From NCBI GenBank assembly GCA_046074525.1, contig JBJTOK010000065.1, positions 1 to 64,000 of the forward strand: a stretch of DNA of 64,000 nucleotides, in the 5' to 3' direction. The stretch's first letter is position 1, and the number at the start of each line of letters is the position of its first letter. Position numbers and translations under genes: made by a program. Below, one piece after another: positions 41,549 to 50,043 of this stretch. The stretch comes from JAHEZL01 sp046074525 (GTDB taxonomy: Bacteria > Bacteroidota > Bacteroidia > Flavobacteriales_C > GCA-002722245). The notes beneath the pieces are model-generated. The model was not told the DNA's origin, did not search any database, and saw only the letters and a program-made list of their open reading frames with translations.

Positions 41549-41898
41549 TATATTCCTTCAGTAATTTTTAAAATAAACACCAGTATAACGTAAAACATGG
41601 TTGATACCAACACTCCTCTCGCCGCCCAGTCGTTATTGCGGCGCAACAGCATGAAAAACACAGCGAGATTACCGAGCACACTCAAACTGGTTACATTGCA
41701 GATATTGTGTATGCTTTCGAAAATCTTAAAAAAATAAGTTTCAAAACCAGGATCAAACCTACGGCTGCTATCGAGGTAAAAGATATAAATCACCACTGGC
41801 AACATCAGCAGTGGAAACAAGGCGCCAAGAACAACGCCCCTGTTTCTTTTCTTTTTATCAGCGGGCGAACCAGCTTTCCAGTTCTTTCCTAAACTCAT
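41548..41898 (-). CDS. three-helix membrane protein between surE and lpxB, unknown
   Basis: A 116-residue protein. A basic N-terminus (KNWKAGSPADKKKRNRG) precedes three hydrophobic helices at ~25-44, ~65-83 and ~93-112. Its start lies 41 bases inside surE, and it ends with a TAATG junction to lpxB. A small membrane gene at this place recurs in Bacteroidota surE-lpxB operons, and is sometimes misnamed SurE. Role unknown; lipid A or nucleotide metabolism neighbours give only weak hints. The long overlap raises the possibility that translation starts at a later codon. Confidence 0.75.
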   Translation of the reverse strand: MSLGKNWKAGSPADKKKRNRGVVLGALFPLLMLPVVIYIFYLDSSRRFDPGFETYFFKIFESIHNICNVTSLSVLGNLAVFFMLLRRNNDWAARGVLVSTMFYVILVFILKITEGI

Positions 41899-42631
41899 GC
41901 GCAGTTAAATCAAATTTTGTGGGAACAACAGAAATGTATCCTTCTTTCAAAGCCTCTTCATCGGTATTTTCGCCGGCATCCATATTCACGAATTGTCCGC
42001 TCAGCCAGTAGTAGGGATGTCCGAAAGGATCTTTTCTTTCATCAAAATTTTCGTCCCAGTAAGCATTGGCCTGTCGGCATACTTTTATTCCTTTTATCTC
42101 TTCTTTTGGCAAATGAGGAATATTCACATTAAGGCAAACTCCTTTAGGCAGTCCTCTTTCCAAAACCGTTCTGGCCAATTGCTGCACATATTCTTTACAG
42201 GAAAAAAAATCGGCATCAATAGCATGGCTGTTCAATGAAAATCCCAAAGCCGGAATTCCTTCAACAGCGCCTTCAATGGCTGCCGACATGGTACCTGAAT
42301 AAATAACATTGATCGAAGAGTTGGAACCATGGTTAATACCCGATACCAGCAAATCAAAAGGTCGACCGGCGGCAACGACTTTAACACCAAATTTCACACA
42401 ATCCACAGGCGTGCCTGAACAGCTGTATTCCTCAAGCCCTTCTTCCTTATGCTTTTCAAACAATCGGAGTGTGGAGTTGATGGTAATGGCATGTCCCATT
42501 CCCGACATCCCCTGATTGGGAGCCACAACGACGACATCGCCTATTTCCCTCATGTATTGTATCAATGCGCGGATTCCCGGGGCAGTCACTCCGTCGTCAT
42601 TGGTCACTAAAATCAAAGGTCTTTTCTTCAT
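41858..42631 (-). CDS. surE: 5'/3'-nucleotidase SurE
   Basis: A 257-residue phosphatase of nucleoside monophosphates. The active-site motif LVTNDDGVTAPGIRAL (metal Asp pair) begins at residue ~8, VVVAPNQGMSGMGHAIT and GTPVDCVKFG follow, and DLLVSGINHGSNSSINVIYSGTMSAAIEGAVEGIPALGFSL holds the Asn and Ser of the catalytic site. It is cytoplasmic. It is the first gene of the surE-lpxB-SpoIID cluster, overlapping the next gene by 41 bases. Confidence 0.96.
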   Translation of the reverse strand: MKKRPLILVTNDDGVTAPGIRALIQYMREIGDVVVVAPNQGMSGMGHAITINSTLRLFEKHKEEGLEEYSCSGTPVDCVKFGVKVVAAGRPFDLLVSGINHGSNSSINVIYSGTMSAAIEGAVEGIPALGFSLNSHAIDADFFSCKEYVQQLARTVLERGLPKGVCLNVNIPHLPKEEIKGIKVCRQANAYWDENFDERKDPFGHPYYWLSGQFVNMDAGENTDEEALKEGYISVVPTKFDLTAHEFRKELESWFAR

Positions 42632-42737
42632 AGTGCTCTAAGGTAAAAAGTTTAAAATTAATCCTGTCCATCATCGGAGTAAAGGATAAACGGCCGACTG
42701 TTAAAAAATCGTGTAAAAGTCAGCTGCAATAATAAAA

Positions 42738-42765
42738 TTTGGCACCATGTTATAGCTTACTTTTA
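42738..42765 (+). promoter_or_regulatory. possible promoter of the second DUF4139 gene
   Basis: TTTG at 42738-42741 and TACTTTTA at 42758-42765 resemble the Bacteroidota -33/-7 pair, with slightly short spacing (16 bases). The ATG follows 20 bases later. The -7 box resembles that of the paralogous gene at 12738. Confidence 0.35.
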
Positions 42766-42785
42766 GCATTAAATAAACACACACT

Positions 42786-44438
42786 ATGAAAAAAATATTT
42801 CTCTCCATTTTCACTATATGCCTAAGCCTTCCCCTCTTCGCTCAGGAAGAAACCGAAGTAAAATCAAACATTGAAAAAGTGACAGTTTTCCTGCAAGGGG
42901 CGCAAATCACCGAAACAGGAAAAGCCAATTTGAATAAGGGAAAACATATTTTGAAACTGAGCGGACTTACACCTTATATCCAAAGCAATAGTGTTTCAGT
43001 AAAAACATCGCAAGGCATTACGCTGATTAATGTAGTATCACAAATCAACTACGTGCAATCCACAGAAGCTCCGAAAAGAATAAAACAAATTGAAGATTCT
43101 TTGCAGTTGCTGCAGGATCAGGTTGATTTTAACTCAGCCACACTGCAGGTATATGAAGATGAAAAGCAAATGATTCTGGCAAACAAGGCTATCAAAGGTC
43201 AGGAAGTCCTCGATATTGCCGACCTACAGGAAGCCGCCAAATATTTCCGTGATCACCTCAATGAAATTGCAGGGAAAATTCAGGATGGAAAAATTCAATT
43301 GAGAGATATTCGTAAAAACATCGACCGACTGAAAAAAGAAAAAAACACACTCAATTATTCCAACAGTAAGCAAACAGGGGAAATCCTTATTGAAGTGTAC
43401 GCCGCCCAGAATGGCAACATGGATTTTGAAGTGACTTACTATACTGCCAATGCTACCTGGTCGCCTACTTATGACATTCGCGCTAAAGACATCAACAGTC
43501 CGATAGCCCTCGATTACAAAGCCAATATTCAACAAAGCACAGGTGTGGATTGGAAAAATATACAATTGACATTATCGACAGGAAATCCTAGCGTTTCTGG
43601 GCAAGCGCCTGAAATTTCCAAATGGACGATTGATAACGTAGATTATATGCGCCATCATAAAGTAGCGGGAATTGGATACGGAAATAGCCGTGCTGCTGCT
43701 CCCGCTAAAACTGAGCAATGGGAAGCAAATGACGACGACGGAAATGCTGATATTGTAGCAAAAGAACTTTCTGTAATTTCTTCAAAAGCTAATCTCTCTG
43801 GCAGTTACACTCTTGTTGCTTCCAGTGAAGCCACCACTTCTCACCAATATGCAATCGCAACCCCTTATACTATCGCATCTGATGGCAAAAATCACAAAGT
43901 AGATATTGCTCAACATTCGGTTGCGGCGACTTATAAATACCTTTCGGTTCCTAAAATGGATCCCACTGCCTTCCTGGTTGCACAAATTACCGGATGGGAA
44001 CAACTCAACCTGCTCGCAGGCGAAGCAAGTATTTTCTTTGAGGATGCATTTGTAGGTAACTCATATATTGATCCTCAAAATGCCAATGACACGATGGATC
44101 TTTCTTTGGGCCGCGACAAAAGCATTATCATTAGCAGGACCAAATCCACAGAGCTTTCTAAAAAAATTGTATTAGGCAGCGACAAATCCACTGAAATAGC
44201 TTGGGAAATTAAAGTAAGAAACACTAAACAAAAACCAGTAACCATTATTGTAAAGGATCAAATTCCTGTTTCTATTAATAAGGCAATAGACGTTTCGCCC
44301 GATGTTAAAGACGGTGTGTTTGAACCTGAAACTGGTTTGATCAAATGGGAAATTACTATCAATCCGGGAGAAGAAAAAGTACTCAAGTTCGGGTATAAGG
44401 TGAAGTATCCGAAGAAGTATAATGTGGTGTTGGAGTAA
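42786..44438 (+). CDS. DUF4139 (MuiA-like) exported protein, paralogue 2
   Basis: A 550-residue protein with a signal peptide ending LFAQ (~20). Residues ~25-110 are DUF4140 (IEKVTVFLQGAQITETGKANLNKGKHILKLSGLTPYIQ), ~95-190 a coiled coil, and ~200-550 DUF4139 (ATWSPTYDIRAKDINSPIALDYKANIQQSTGVDWKNIQLTLSTGNPS .. GLIKWEITINPGEEKVLKFGYKVKYPK). An Ala/Asp-rich linker (~295-325) is absent from the paralogue at 12769. The family role is unresolved; envelope location is implied. A palindromic element separates it from the convergent response-regulator gene. Confidence 0.9.
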   Translation: MKKIFLSIFTICLSLPLFAQEETEVKSNIEKVTVFLQGAQITETGKANLNKGKHILKLSGLTPYIQSNSVSVKTSQGITLINVVSQINYVQSTEAPKRIKQIEDSLQLLQDQVDFNSATLQVYEDEKQMILANKAIKGQEVLDIADLQEAAKYFRDHLNEIAGKIQDGKIQLRDIRKNIDRLKKEKNTLNYSNSKQTGEILIEVYAAQNGNMDFEVTYYTANATWSPTYDIRAKDINSPIALDYKANIQQSTGVDWKNIQLTLSTGNPSVSGQAPEISKWTIDNVDYMRHHKVAGIGYGNSRAAAPAKTEQWEANDDDGNADIVAKELSVISSKANLSGSYTLVASSEATTSHQYAIATPYTIASDGKNHKVDIAQHSVAATYKYLSVPKMDPTAFLVAQITGWEQLNLLAGEASIFFEDAFVGNSYIDPQNANDTMDLSLGRDKSIIISRTKSTELSKKIVLGSDKSTEIAWEIKVRNTKQKPVTIIVKDQIPVSINKAIDVSPDVKDGVFEPETGLIKWEITINPGEEKVLKFGYKVKYPKKYNVVLE

Positions 44439-44439
44439 G

Positions 44440-44557
44440 TTTCCCCAAAGATCTCATTGATCATATCATTGCATCTGTCATCACTGCTTAAGTCATTGTG
44501 AGGAGTGATGACAGATGCTAGAAAAACCAGTGTTCATCTGTGAAATCCGCGGGAAAT
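44440..44557. repeat. palindromic intergenic element, GGGAAAT family, composite copy 3
   Basis: The outer arms resemble the other copies (TTTCCCCAAAGATCTCATTG on the left; ATCTGTGAAATCCGCGGGAAAT on the right). Inside lies a perfect inverted repeat GCATCTGTCATCAC (44471-44484)/GTGATGACAGATGC (44505-44518) around CTTAAGTCATTGTGAGGAG, which also occurs in the large element at 50218. It fills the gap between two convergent genes. Confidence 0.75.
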
Positions 44558-44558
44558 T

Positions 44559-45305
44559 CTACTGAAACCTTCCAATAAATTCATCCCTTTTATTCGGCGA
44601 CACATCCACCTGCGAGCCATCGTTCATTGTCACAAAACCACCCTTCCCCTTCGTATATTTAGTGACATATTGAAGGTTGATCAAATGCGATTTATGCACC
44701 CGCACAAAATCGAAATCACTCAAACATTCCTCGTAAAATTTCAGCGTTCGGCAAATCAGCATTTTCTTGCCATTGGTGAGATGAAAGGAAGTAAAATTAT
44801 CGTTGGCTTCACAGCGGATAATATCATTGACATGAATGATCTCAAAGCCTTCCATCACTGGCAATATAACTTTCTTCGTCTGCTTATTGATGCTTTTTAA
44901 ATTTTCAATCAATACTTTTGTATGACTAGGCTCCACATCACTTTTAGCGCGTTTTTCCTTGATTTTATTCACCGCCAAAATGAGTTCATCAATATCAACA
45001 GGTTTTAAAATATAGTACGAGGCACAAAGGTTCAAAGCCTTGATGGCGTAGTGGCTGAAAGCCGTGACGAACACCACTTCAAAAGAAATATTATCGAATT
45101 TCTCCAGCAAGTCGAAACCGTTGCCATAAGGCATTTCCACATCAAGAAACACAATATCAGGCGAAGTTTTCTTAATCAGCTCCTCACCGGTAAGCAGCGA
45201 ATCGGCCATGCCTACAAGCTTTACATCCGGACAATATTGCGCCAGGTAATTCTTCAGGGTTTCTCTTCCCGACTCCTCATCTTCAATAATTACGGCCTTC
45301 ATCAT
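44559..45305 (-). CDS. LytTR-family response regulator
   Basis: A 248-residue regulator. The receiver domain (~1-120) has the acidic pair E8/D9 and phosphoacceptor Asp55 in DIVFLDVEMPYGNG. The LytTR DNA-binding domain (~145-245) includes ILPVMEGFEIIHVNDIIRCEANDNFTSFHLTNGKKMLICRTLKFYEECL and FVRVHKSHLINLQYV. It is expressed with the LytS-type kinase three bases upstream and is presumably phosphorylated by it. Targets are not visible. Confidence 0.95.
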   Translation of the reverse strand: MMKAVIIEDEESGRETLKNYLAQYCPDVKLVGMADSLLTGEELIKKTSPDIVFLDVEMPYGNGFDLLEKFDNISFEVVFVTAFSHYAIKALNLCASYYILKPVDIDELILAVNKIKEKRAKSDVEPSHTKVLIENLKSINKQTKKVILPVMEGFEIIHVNDIIRCEANDNFTSFHLTNGKKMLICRTLKFYEECLSDFDFVRVHKSHLINLQYVTKYTKGKGGFVTMNDGSQVDVSPNKRDEFIGRFQ

Positions 45306-45308
45306 AAC

Positions 45309-47237
45309 TTATTCTTTTTGAAATGGAATTGAAATTTTTACTCTCGTGCCCTCACCTGTCGATGGATTCACATCCTCCACCTGCACCTTTAAATTCGTTT
45401 TAAAAAGATCGTTGATGATCTCCAATCTCGACTCGATATTTTTCAGCCCCATCGACTGGTTTTGTTTCTGATTGTGGGTTTTCAGCTCCTGCGACTTTTT
45501 GCGACCGATACCATCGTCGGTAATCACCACTTTCAATGAATCATCACTTCCCGACACCCTTACTTTCAACATTCCCTTCTCTTCTTTGTAGCGCAATCCG
45601 TGCCATACAGAGTTTTCAATATAAGGCTGGATCAGCATCGGCGGTACTTTATATTGCTCCACCACCAAATCCTCATCCACCTCAAAAGTGTAATCGAACT
45701 TGTTGCTGAAACGGAAATGCTCCAGTTTCAAATACAGGCGCAACACCTCTATTTCCTCGGCCAGAGGCACAAAATCCTTTTGCGAATTCTCCAGCACCGA
45801 GCGCATCAGTTTCGAGAAATCGGCGAGGTATTTATTAGCGGTTTTCTGATCATTGGAAGAAATAAAACTGTTCACCGAATTGAGCGCATTAAAGATAAAA
45901 TGCGGGTTCATCTGGCTACGCAGAGATTTCAGGGCCAGCAGCTGATTGGCGATTTTCTTCTGGCGGATGTTTTTGTACAACAGATAAGCCGATATCACCA
46001 CAATTACGATAAAGATGATGAGTCCATAAATCAAAGTCTGCTGAAACTTGCGCTCGCTCTCCAGCTGCTTGATCATCTGGTCGCTCAATGCCTTATCTTT
46101 TTCCAGCAGCTCAATGCGCTGGTTCGATCCCGCCACTTCATCATTAATAGCAGCATTCTTTGAAATCTCACTTTCCTTCTTTTTATAGAGGGAATCCATG
46201 AGGGCGACATATTTTTCGTTATGCTCCAGAGCTTTTTCATAATCGCCTTTTTTCTCGTAAGCTTTCGAGAGAATTTTTTGGGCATCGGCCTTTCCTTCCA
46301 GAGTCACATCGGTCCATTCATACACACCTTGCTGGATAGCGGTAATGGCCCTGTCGGGATTGCCCTGCGCCAGATACACGTTCGCGTTCTCAATACTGAG
46401 CTGCGCTTTCACACTGTCGCTTTCAGCTTGAGTGGCAAGCTTCTCATTGATCTCCAATACTTTTTCGTATTCCTTATCGTCGAAATATTCCTCTTTCAGT
46501 TTTTTATTTAGCTTGCGTTCCAAAGGCTTATCGTTAGCAGTAACCGCATTGGTTGCCGATTTCGAATAATAATTCTTTGATTCTTCTTTTTGTTTTTGCA
46601 GAGAGTAAATGCCTCCGAGGTAATTGTTGGCTTCAGCCACCAGCGTTTGATCCTTAATCTCCTTTTCGCTTTGGGACACTTGCATGAAATACTTGATGGC
46701 CGCAGGGTAATTCTTGTTATTGTACGCAGCACGCCCCCTCGCATTATTGACCCAGGCCTTACCATCCGGACTAAACAAAATACTGGTCTGTGCTTCTAAC
46801 TCAGCCAAAGTTGCTTCCTGCATCTTGTAATCGCCCATCGCTTCGTAGTTCAGCACCAAGCCTTTCAACGCTTCAGGATCACCCACTTTTACTTTCTTCT
46901 TTTCTCCACCACTGCTTATTTTGGCTTTTTCATAAAAGCGCACCGACTGGCTATAGAGCTTTAAATTGTAGTTAGCCTTCCCCAACAGCAAATAACATTC
47001 GCGCGTACGGGTGCTTCCCTTTTGTTCACTAGCCAGCGTCAGTGCCTCTTCCAGGAACTTAATGGCTTTTGCGGGTTGCTTGCTGATGTATACATTGGCC
47101 GAATCGATAAGTGCCGGATACTTATCCACATTCTGCAAAGAAGAGAATTTCTTCATCTCTGACGTTTGCGCCGAAACACCCAGAAAAGCTGAGAGAAACA
47201 ATATTATTAAAACGATTTTTTTCATCACCTTGAACAA
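45309..47237 (-). CDS. LytS-type sensor histidine kinase with TPR sensor region
   Basis: A 642-residue kinase. The signal or anchor is at ~5-23, periplasmic TPR repeats at ~30-380 (KAIKFLEEALTLASEQ, ALKGLVLNYEAMGDYKMQEATLAEL, PDRAITAIQQGVY), a transmembrane helix at ~400-422, and the His-kinase domain with QMNPHFIFNALNSVNSF at ~443-459 (phosphoacceptor His446). A C-terminal HATPase domain contains IENSVWHGLRYKEEKG and ITDDGIGRKKSQEL. The TPR array likely senses an envelope protein or peptide. It pairs with the LytTR regulator directly downstream. Confidence 0.94.
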   Translation of the reverse strand: MFKVMKKIVLIILFLSAFLGVSAQTSEMKKFSSLQNVDKYPALIDSANVYISKQPAKAIKFLEEALTLASEQKGSTRTRECYLLLGKANYNLKLYSQSVRFYEKAKISSGGEKKKVKVGDPEALKGLVLNYEAMGDYKMQEATLAELEAQTSILFSPDGKAWVNNARGRAAYNNKNYPAAIKYFMQVSQSEKEIKDQTLVAEANNYLGGIYSLQKQKEESKNYYSKSATNAVTANDKPLERKLNKKLKEEYFDDKEYEKVLEINEKLATQAESDSVKAQLSIENANVYLAQGNPDRAITAIQQGVYEWTDVTLEGKADAQKILSKAYEKKGDYEKALEHNEKYVALMDSLYKKKESEISKNAAINDEVAGSNQRIELLEKDKALSDQMIKQLESERKFQQTLIYGLIIFIVIVVISAYLLYKNIRQKKIANQLLALKSLRSQMNPHFIFNALNSVNSFISSNDQKTANKYLADFSKLMRSVLENSQKDFVPLAEEIEVLRLYLKLEHFRFSNKFDYTFEVDEDLVVEQYKVPPMLIQPYIENSVWHGLRYKEEKGMLKVRVSGSDDSLKVVITDDGIGRKKSQELKTHNQKQNQSMGLKNIESRLEIINDLFKTNLKVQVEDVNPSTGEGTRVKISIPFQKE

Positions 47238-47385
47238 TACTGCAAGTTAGAACCGATTTGTCAAACCTCAAAATTCCTCACTAAGTCGGAAAGCACTTTC
47301 ACCAAGTGGCCACTTCCTTTGTCTAATTGTCCGTTTTAAAGCCCCTCCCCCTCCCCTAGATTTAACAAAAAACAAATCCATACCT

Positions 47386-48606
47386 ATGAAAAATATATTG
47401 AAAAAATCGGCAGTGGTACTTAGTATGAGTGCAGCTGCTATAAGCGCAAGTTTTTCTTCTTGTAACGGACAACCACCGGTGGTGCAAAATCCGCAAACCA
47501 CTACGCAAAACACCACTACGCAAAGTGATACTGTAAAAAGAAAACTCATCCAGGTGGTATTCACTTTGGATGCTACAGGCAGTATGGCTGCGCTGATTTC
47601 CACAGCGAAGGAAAAAATATGGTCGATAGCCAGCAGCATGGCCCAGGCACAAAATACGGATGTGGAGATCGGGCTCGTTTTTTACCGCGATAAAGGAGAT
47701 GCCTTTGTCACCAAAGTAATTCCTTTATCCAGGGATTTGGATGATGTGTATGAAAAACTCATGGGCATTACAGCGGAAGGCGGTGGCGATACTCCGGAAA
47801 GCGTAAACAAAGGCTTGTACGACGCCCTCATGAGCATACAATGGAGTAAGACACCCAACACCTACCGAAGCATTTTCCTGGTAGGTGACTGTCCGCCACA
47901 CATGGATTACAACGACGATGTGAAATACCAGGAATCATGCAAAATCGCGAATAAGCTCGATGTAGTACTCAATACCATTCTCATGGGCAATAACACGGAG
48001 GCCTACCGCGTGTGGAACGAAATCGCCAGCTGCGCGCAGGGATCCTTTATCCAGGTAGGCATGAACGCCAACAACATTGCCGTGAATACACCTTACGATG
48101 CGCAAATCACCGAAATTTCTATCCGCATCGACCAAACCAGGATCTATTACGGCAGCGAGGAAATCAAGATGAAAAATGTTACCAAATCCCAACAAAGCAT
48201 GAAGCTGAAAGGAGAACTGGATGACGCCTCTGCCGCACGCCGCGCCGAATACAATAGCACCAAGGCCGGAGGAGCGGCTTACTATGGAGGTGGTGAAATG
48301 ATCAATGAATACAAAGAAGGGAAAGTACAACTCGACAGTATTAAGGTGAACCAACTTCCCGACAATATGAAAACCATGACTGTCGCTGAACGCAAGGCCT
48401 ATATTGAAAAAATGGCGCAGGAAAGAAAAACCCTCGAGCTGCAAATGAAAGATCTCGTGGCCAAACGCCAGGCTTATATCGAAAAGGAAATCGTTGCCAA
48501 GAAAGGCGAAGAAGCGAAAAACTCCTTCGAGTACAAAGTGTACGAAAACGTGAAGAAGCAAGCCCAAAAGAAAGCCATTGTCATCGACGGAACTGTGAAA
48601 TATTAA
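47386..48606 (+). CDS. VWA-domain lipoprotein
   Basis: A 406-residue protein. The signal peptide ends at SFSSC with the predicted lipid-modified Cys26, followed by a Thr/Gln-rich linker. The VWA domain (~52-245) has a MIDAS motif DATGS at 62-66 and the conserved TPESVNKGLYDAL and SIFLVGDCPPH strands. The C-terminal ~150 residues are charged and helical, with a long coiled-coil-like stretch (AERKAYIEKMAQERKTLELQMKDLVAKRQAYIEKEI). It is probably an outer-membrane or periplasmic binding protein. It stands in an apparent two-gene unit with the L,D-transpeptidase-like gene. Confidence 0.85.
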   Translation: MKNILKKSAVVLSMSAAAISASFSSCNGQPPVVQNPQTTTQNTTTQSDTVKRKLIQVVFTLDATGSMAALISTAKEKIWSIASSMAQAQNTDVEIGLVFYRDKGDAFVTKVIPLSRDLDDVYEKLMGITAEGGGDTPESVNKGLYDALMSIQWSKTPNTYRSIFLVGDCPPHMDYNDDVKYQESCKIANKLDVVLNTILMGNNTEAYRVWNEIASCAQGSFIQVGMNANNIAVNTPYDAQITEISIRIDQTRIYYGSEEIKMKNVTKSQQSMKLKGELDDASAARRAEYNSTKAGGAAYYGGGEMINEYKEGKVQLDSIKVNQLPDNMKTMTVAERKAYIEKMAQERKTLELQMKDLVAKRQAYIEKEIVAKKGEEAKNSFEYKVYENVKKQAQKKAIVIDGTVKY

Positions 48607-48610
48607 CCTT

Positions 48611-48658
48611 TTTTCCCGCGGATCCCTTATATTGCTATCATGAGATCCGCAGGAGAAA
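48611..48658. repeat. palindromic intergenic element, GGGAAAT family, copy 4
   Basis: TTTTCCCGCGGATC on the left and GATCCGCAGGAGAAAT on the right form an imperfect inverted repeat. It lies between the VWA gene and the transpeptidase-like gene, and its right arm includes an in-frame ATG at 48640, which argues against that upstream start. Confidence 0.6.
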
Positions 48659-48672
48659 TAAAATCCATTTGT

Positions 48673-49272
48673 ATGAAATTTTTCATCGGATTGATATTGT
48701 TCTCTTACATGTGCACACCTTCTTCACTGAAAGATGAAAAGGTGAGTAAAATCAATACTAAAACGCAAGCCAAAGAAGCACTGGCATTCTGCAAAAAGAA
48801 TGGAATGGACACTACTTTTTGCATCTTAATTGATATGAGCATCCACTCCGGAAAAAAGCGCATGTTCATCTGGGATTTTAAAAAAGACAGTCTGGAAACC
48901 GCTGCGCTATGCGCACATGGCTCGGGCAGCAAGCCATGGAGTCACGATTACAGCAAGGAAAATCCGGAATTCAGCAATGTACCCGACAGCCATTGTTCTT
49001 CCTTGGGCAAATACAAAATTGGTATCCGTAGCTATAGCTCCTGGGGGATAAAAATTCATTACAAGCTGCACGGACTGGAAAAAACCAACGACAAAGCTTT
49101 TCAGCGCTACGTAGTGCTGCATTCGTGGGAAGCGATACCCGATCAGGAAATGTATCCTGCCGGCGCACCCGAAGGCTGGGGCTGTCCGGTGGTATCGCTG
49201 AACATGATGCGGTTTCTCGACAAAAAACTACAAGCCGCGAAGAAGCCGGTGTTGTTGTGGATTTACCATTAA
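48673..49272 (+). CDS. L,D-transpeptidase-like (YkuD_2 family) protein
   Basis: A 199-residue exported protein when started at 48673 (MKFFIGLILFSYMCTPSS, a signal or lipid anchor with Cys14). An ATG 33 bases upstream lies within the palindromic repeat. The catalytic region of murein L,D-transpeptidase-like proteins is seen: ALCAHGSGSKPW, FSNVPDSHCSSLGKYKIG, KIHYKLHGLEKTNDKAFQRYVVLHSWEAIP and GWGCPVVSLNMM with the catalytic Cys in GCP. Enzymes of this fold crosslink peptidoglycan or attach proteins to it. It follows the VWA lipoprotein gene by 66 bases. Confidence 0.85.
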   Translation: MKFFIGLILFSYMCTPSSLKDEKVSKINTKTQAKEALAFCKKNGMDTTFCILIDMSIHSGKKRMFIWDFKKDSLETAALCAHGSGSKPWSHDYSKENPEFSNVPDSHCSSLGKYKIGIRSYSSWGIKIHYKLHGLEKTNDKAFQRYVVLHSWEAIPDQEMYPAGAPEGWGCPVVSLNMMRFLDKKLQAAKKPVLLWIYH

Positions 49273-49308
49273 TACGTGCAAGCAGAAATAATAACGCTCA
49301 AACTACGC

Positions 49309-49659
49309 CTAAAAATCCTTGCCCTTTTCCAGGTGAAGAATATGCATGAGTCGATGCAACGCCGGCGCCGACATTACGGCAATGGTGGTTAAAAAAACTA
49401 TACCGCTGTATAGAGAATAAACAGAAGCAAAAATCTTAGCAGAGTCGGTAGTCATAGGATTGATCGGCCCCATACCGGTGAGGATCATGGAGGCATTCAA
49501 CAGCGCATCCACCCAGCTGAGATCGGCAATGTAATGATAGCCCATCATGCCCAAAACCAAGGAAAACAACACTACCAAAAAACCATACAGCAGGTATCGG
49601 GCCTGGCGGCGGAGGTAGTGTTTTACAGGGATGACTTTGGCCGATTTGTGTTCAAACAT
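49309..49659 (-). CDS. two-helix ion-channel-like membrane protein without a selectivity filter
   Basis: A 116-residue protein with two hydrophobic helices, ~26-46 and ~76-98, enclosing a short pore-helix-like segment WVDALLNASMILTGMGPINPMT. This is the layout of two-transmembrane potassium-channel pore modules. The expected TxGYGD filter is replaced by TGMGPI, so ion selectivity as in potassium channels is not expected. A basic N-terminus (HYLRRQARYLL) faces the cytoplasm. It stands alone on the minus strand, converging on the transpeptidase-like gene. Function is unknown; it might be a degenerate or divergent pore protein. Confidence 0.7.
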   Translation of the reverse strand: MFEHKSAKVIPVKHYLRRQARYLLYGFLVVLFSLVLGMMGYHYIADLSWVDALLNASMILTGMGPINPMTTDSAKIFASVYSLYSGIVFLTTIAVMSAPALHRLMHILHLEKGKDF

Positions 49660-49693
49660 AGGCGTAAATGTATTTCAATTTTTCCAAAAAACA

Positions 49694-49726
49694 GAAAAGG
49701 CCGTCTCCCTCTAAGACGGCCTTTTC
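49694..49726 (-). terminator. intrinsic terminator of the 97-residue gene
   Basis: GAAAAGGCCGTCT and AGACGGCCTTTTC form a perfect 13-bp stem with a 7-base loop. On the minus strand the stem is followed by TGTTTTTT. It lies 24 bases after the stop at 49750. Confidence 0.85.
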
Positions 49727-49749
49727 ATTGGGCAAAAAACTAAGCTGAC

Positions 49750-50043
49750 CTAGGCAGCATAGTAGTAAGACACTCCCTCACGGAAGCTGGCGTACTTCGA
49801 TAAAGCTTTTGGTACTGAGAGGTCGTCGGCCTTCAATTCCTCTACTTCTACATAAATACCTTCTACCAGGTCGACTTTAGAATGATCGTCCTCCCACAAC
49901 TTGGCTTTGAATTTATCATACCATTTGTGAAACTCATTCATGGAAGTGAAATAACGGGTTTCGTGAATAATTTCCTCTACCCCTTGTCTTTTGATACGAT
50001 CGGTACTTACGATGTATTTTTCTTTTAAAACTGCTTTTATCAT
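49750..50043 (-). CDS. 97-residue soluble hypothetical protein
   Basis: The product is a charged, likely globular protein (MIKAVLKEKYIVSTDRIKRQ .. TRYFTSMNEFHKWYDKFKAKLW .. VDLVEGIYVEVEELKADDL) without signal peptide or membrane segment. It has its own terminator, which supports real expression. No family is recognised. The upstream 130 bases up to the palindromic element should contain its promoter. Confidence 0.65.
   Translation of the reverse strand: MIKAVLKEKYIVSTDRIKRQGVEEIIHETRYFTSMNEFHKWYDKFKAKLWEDDHSKVDLVEGIYVEVEELKADDLSVPKALSKYASFREGVSYYYAA

Noticed and set aside
41548..41898. Second SurE-type gene between surE and lpxB
   Set aside because: The product is a three-helix membrane protein without the NDDG nucleotidase motif.
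47935..48567. A 210-codon minus-strand ORF opposite the VWA lipoprotein
   Set aside because: Shadow of the real VWA gene; no domain pattern and extremely His/Phe-rich.
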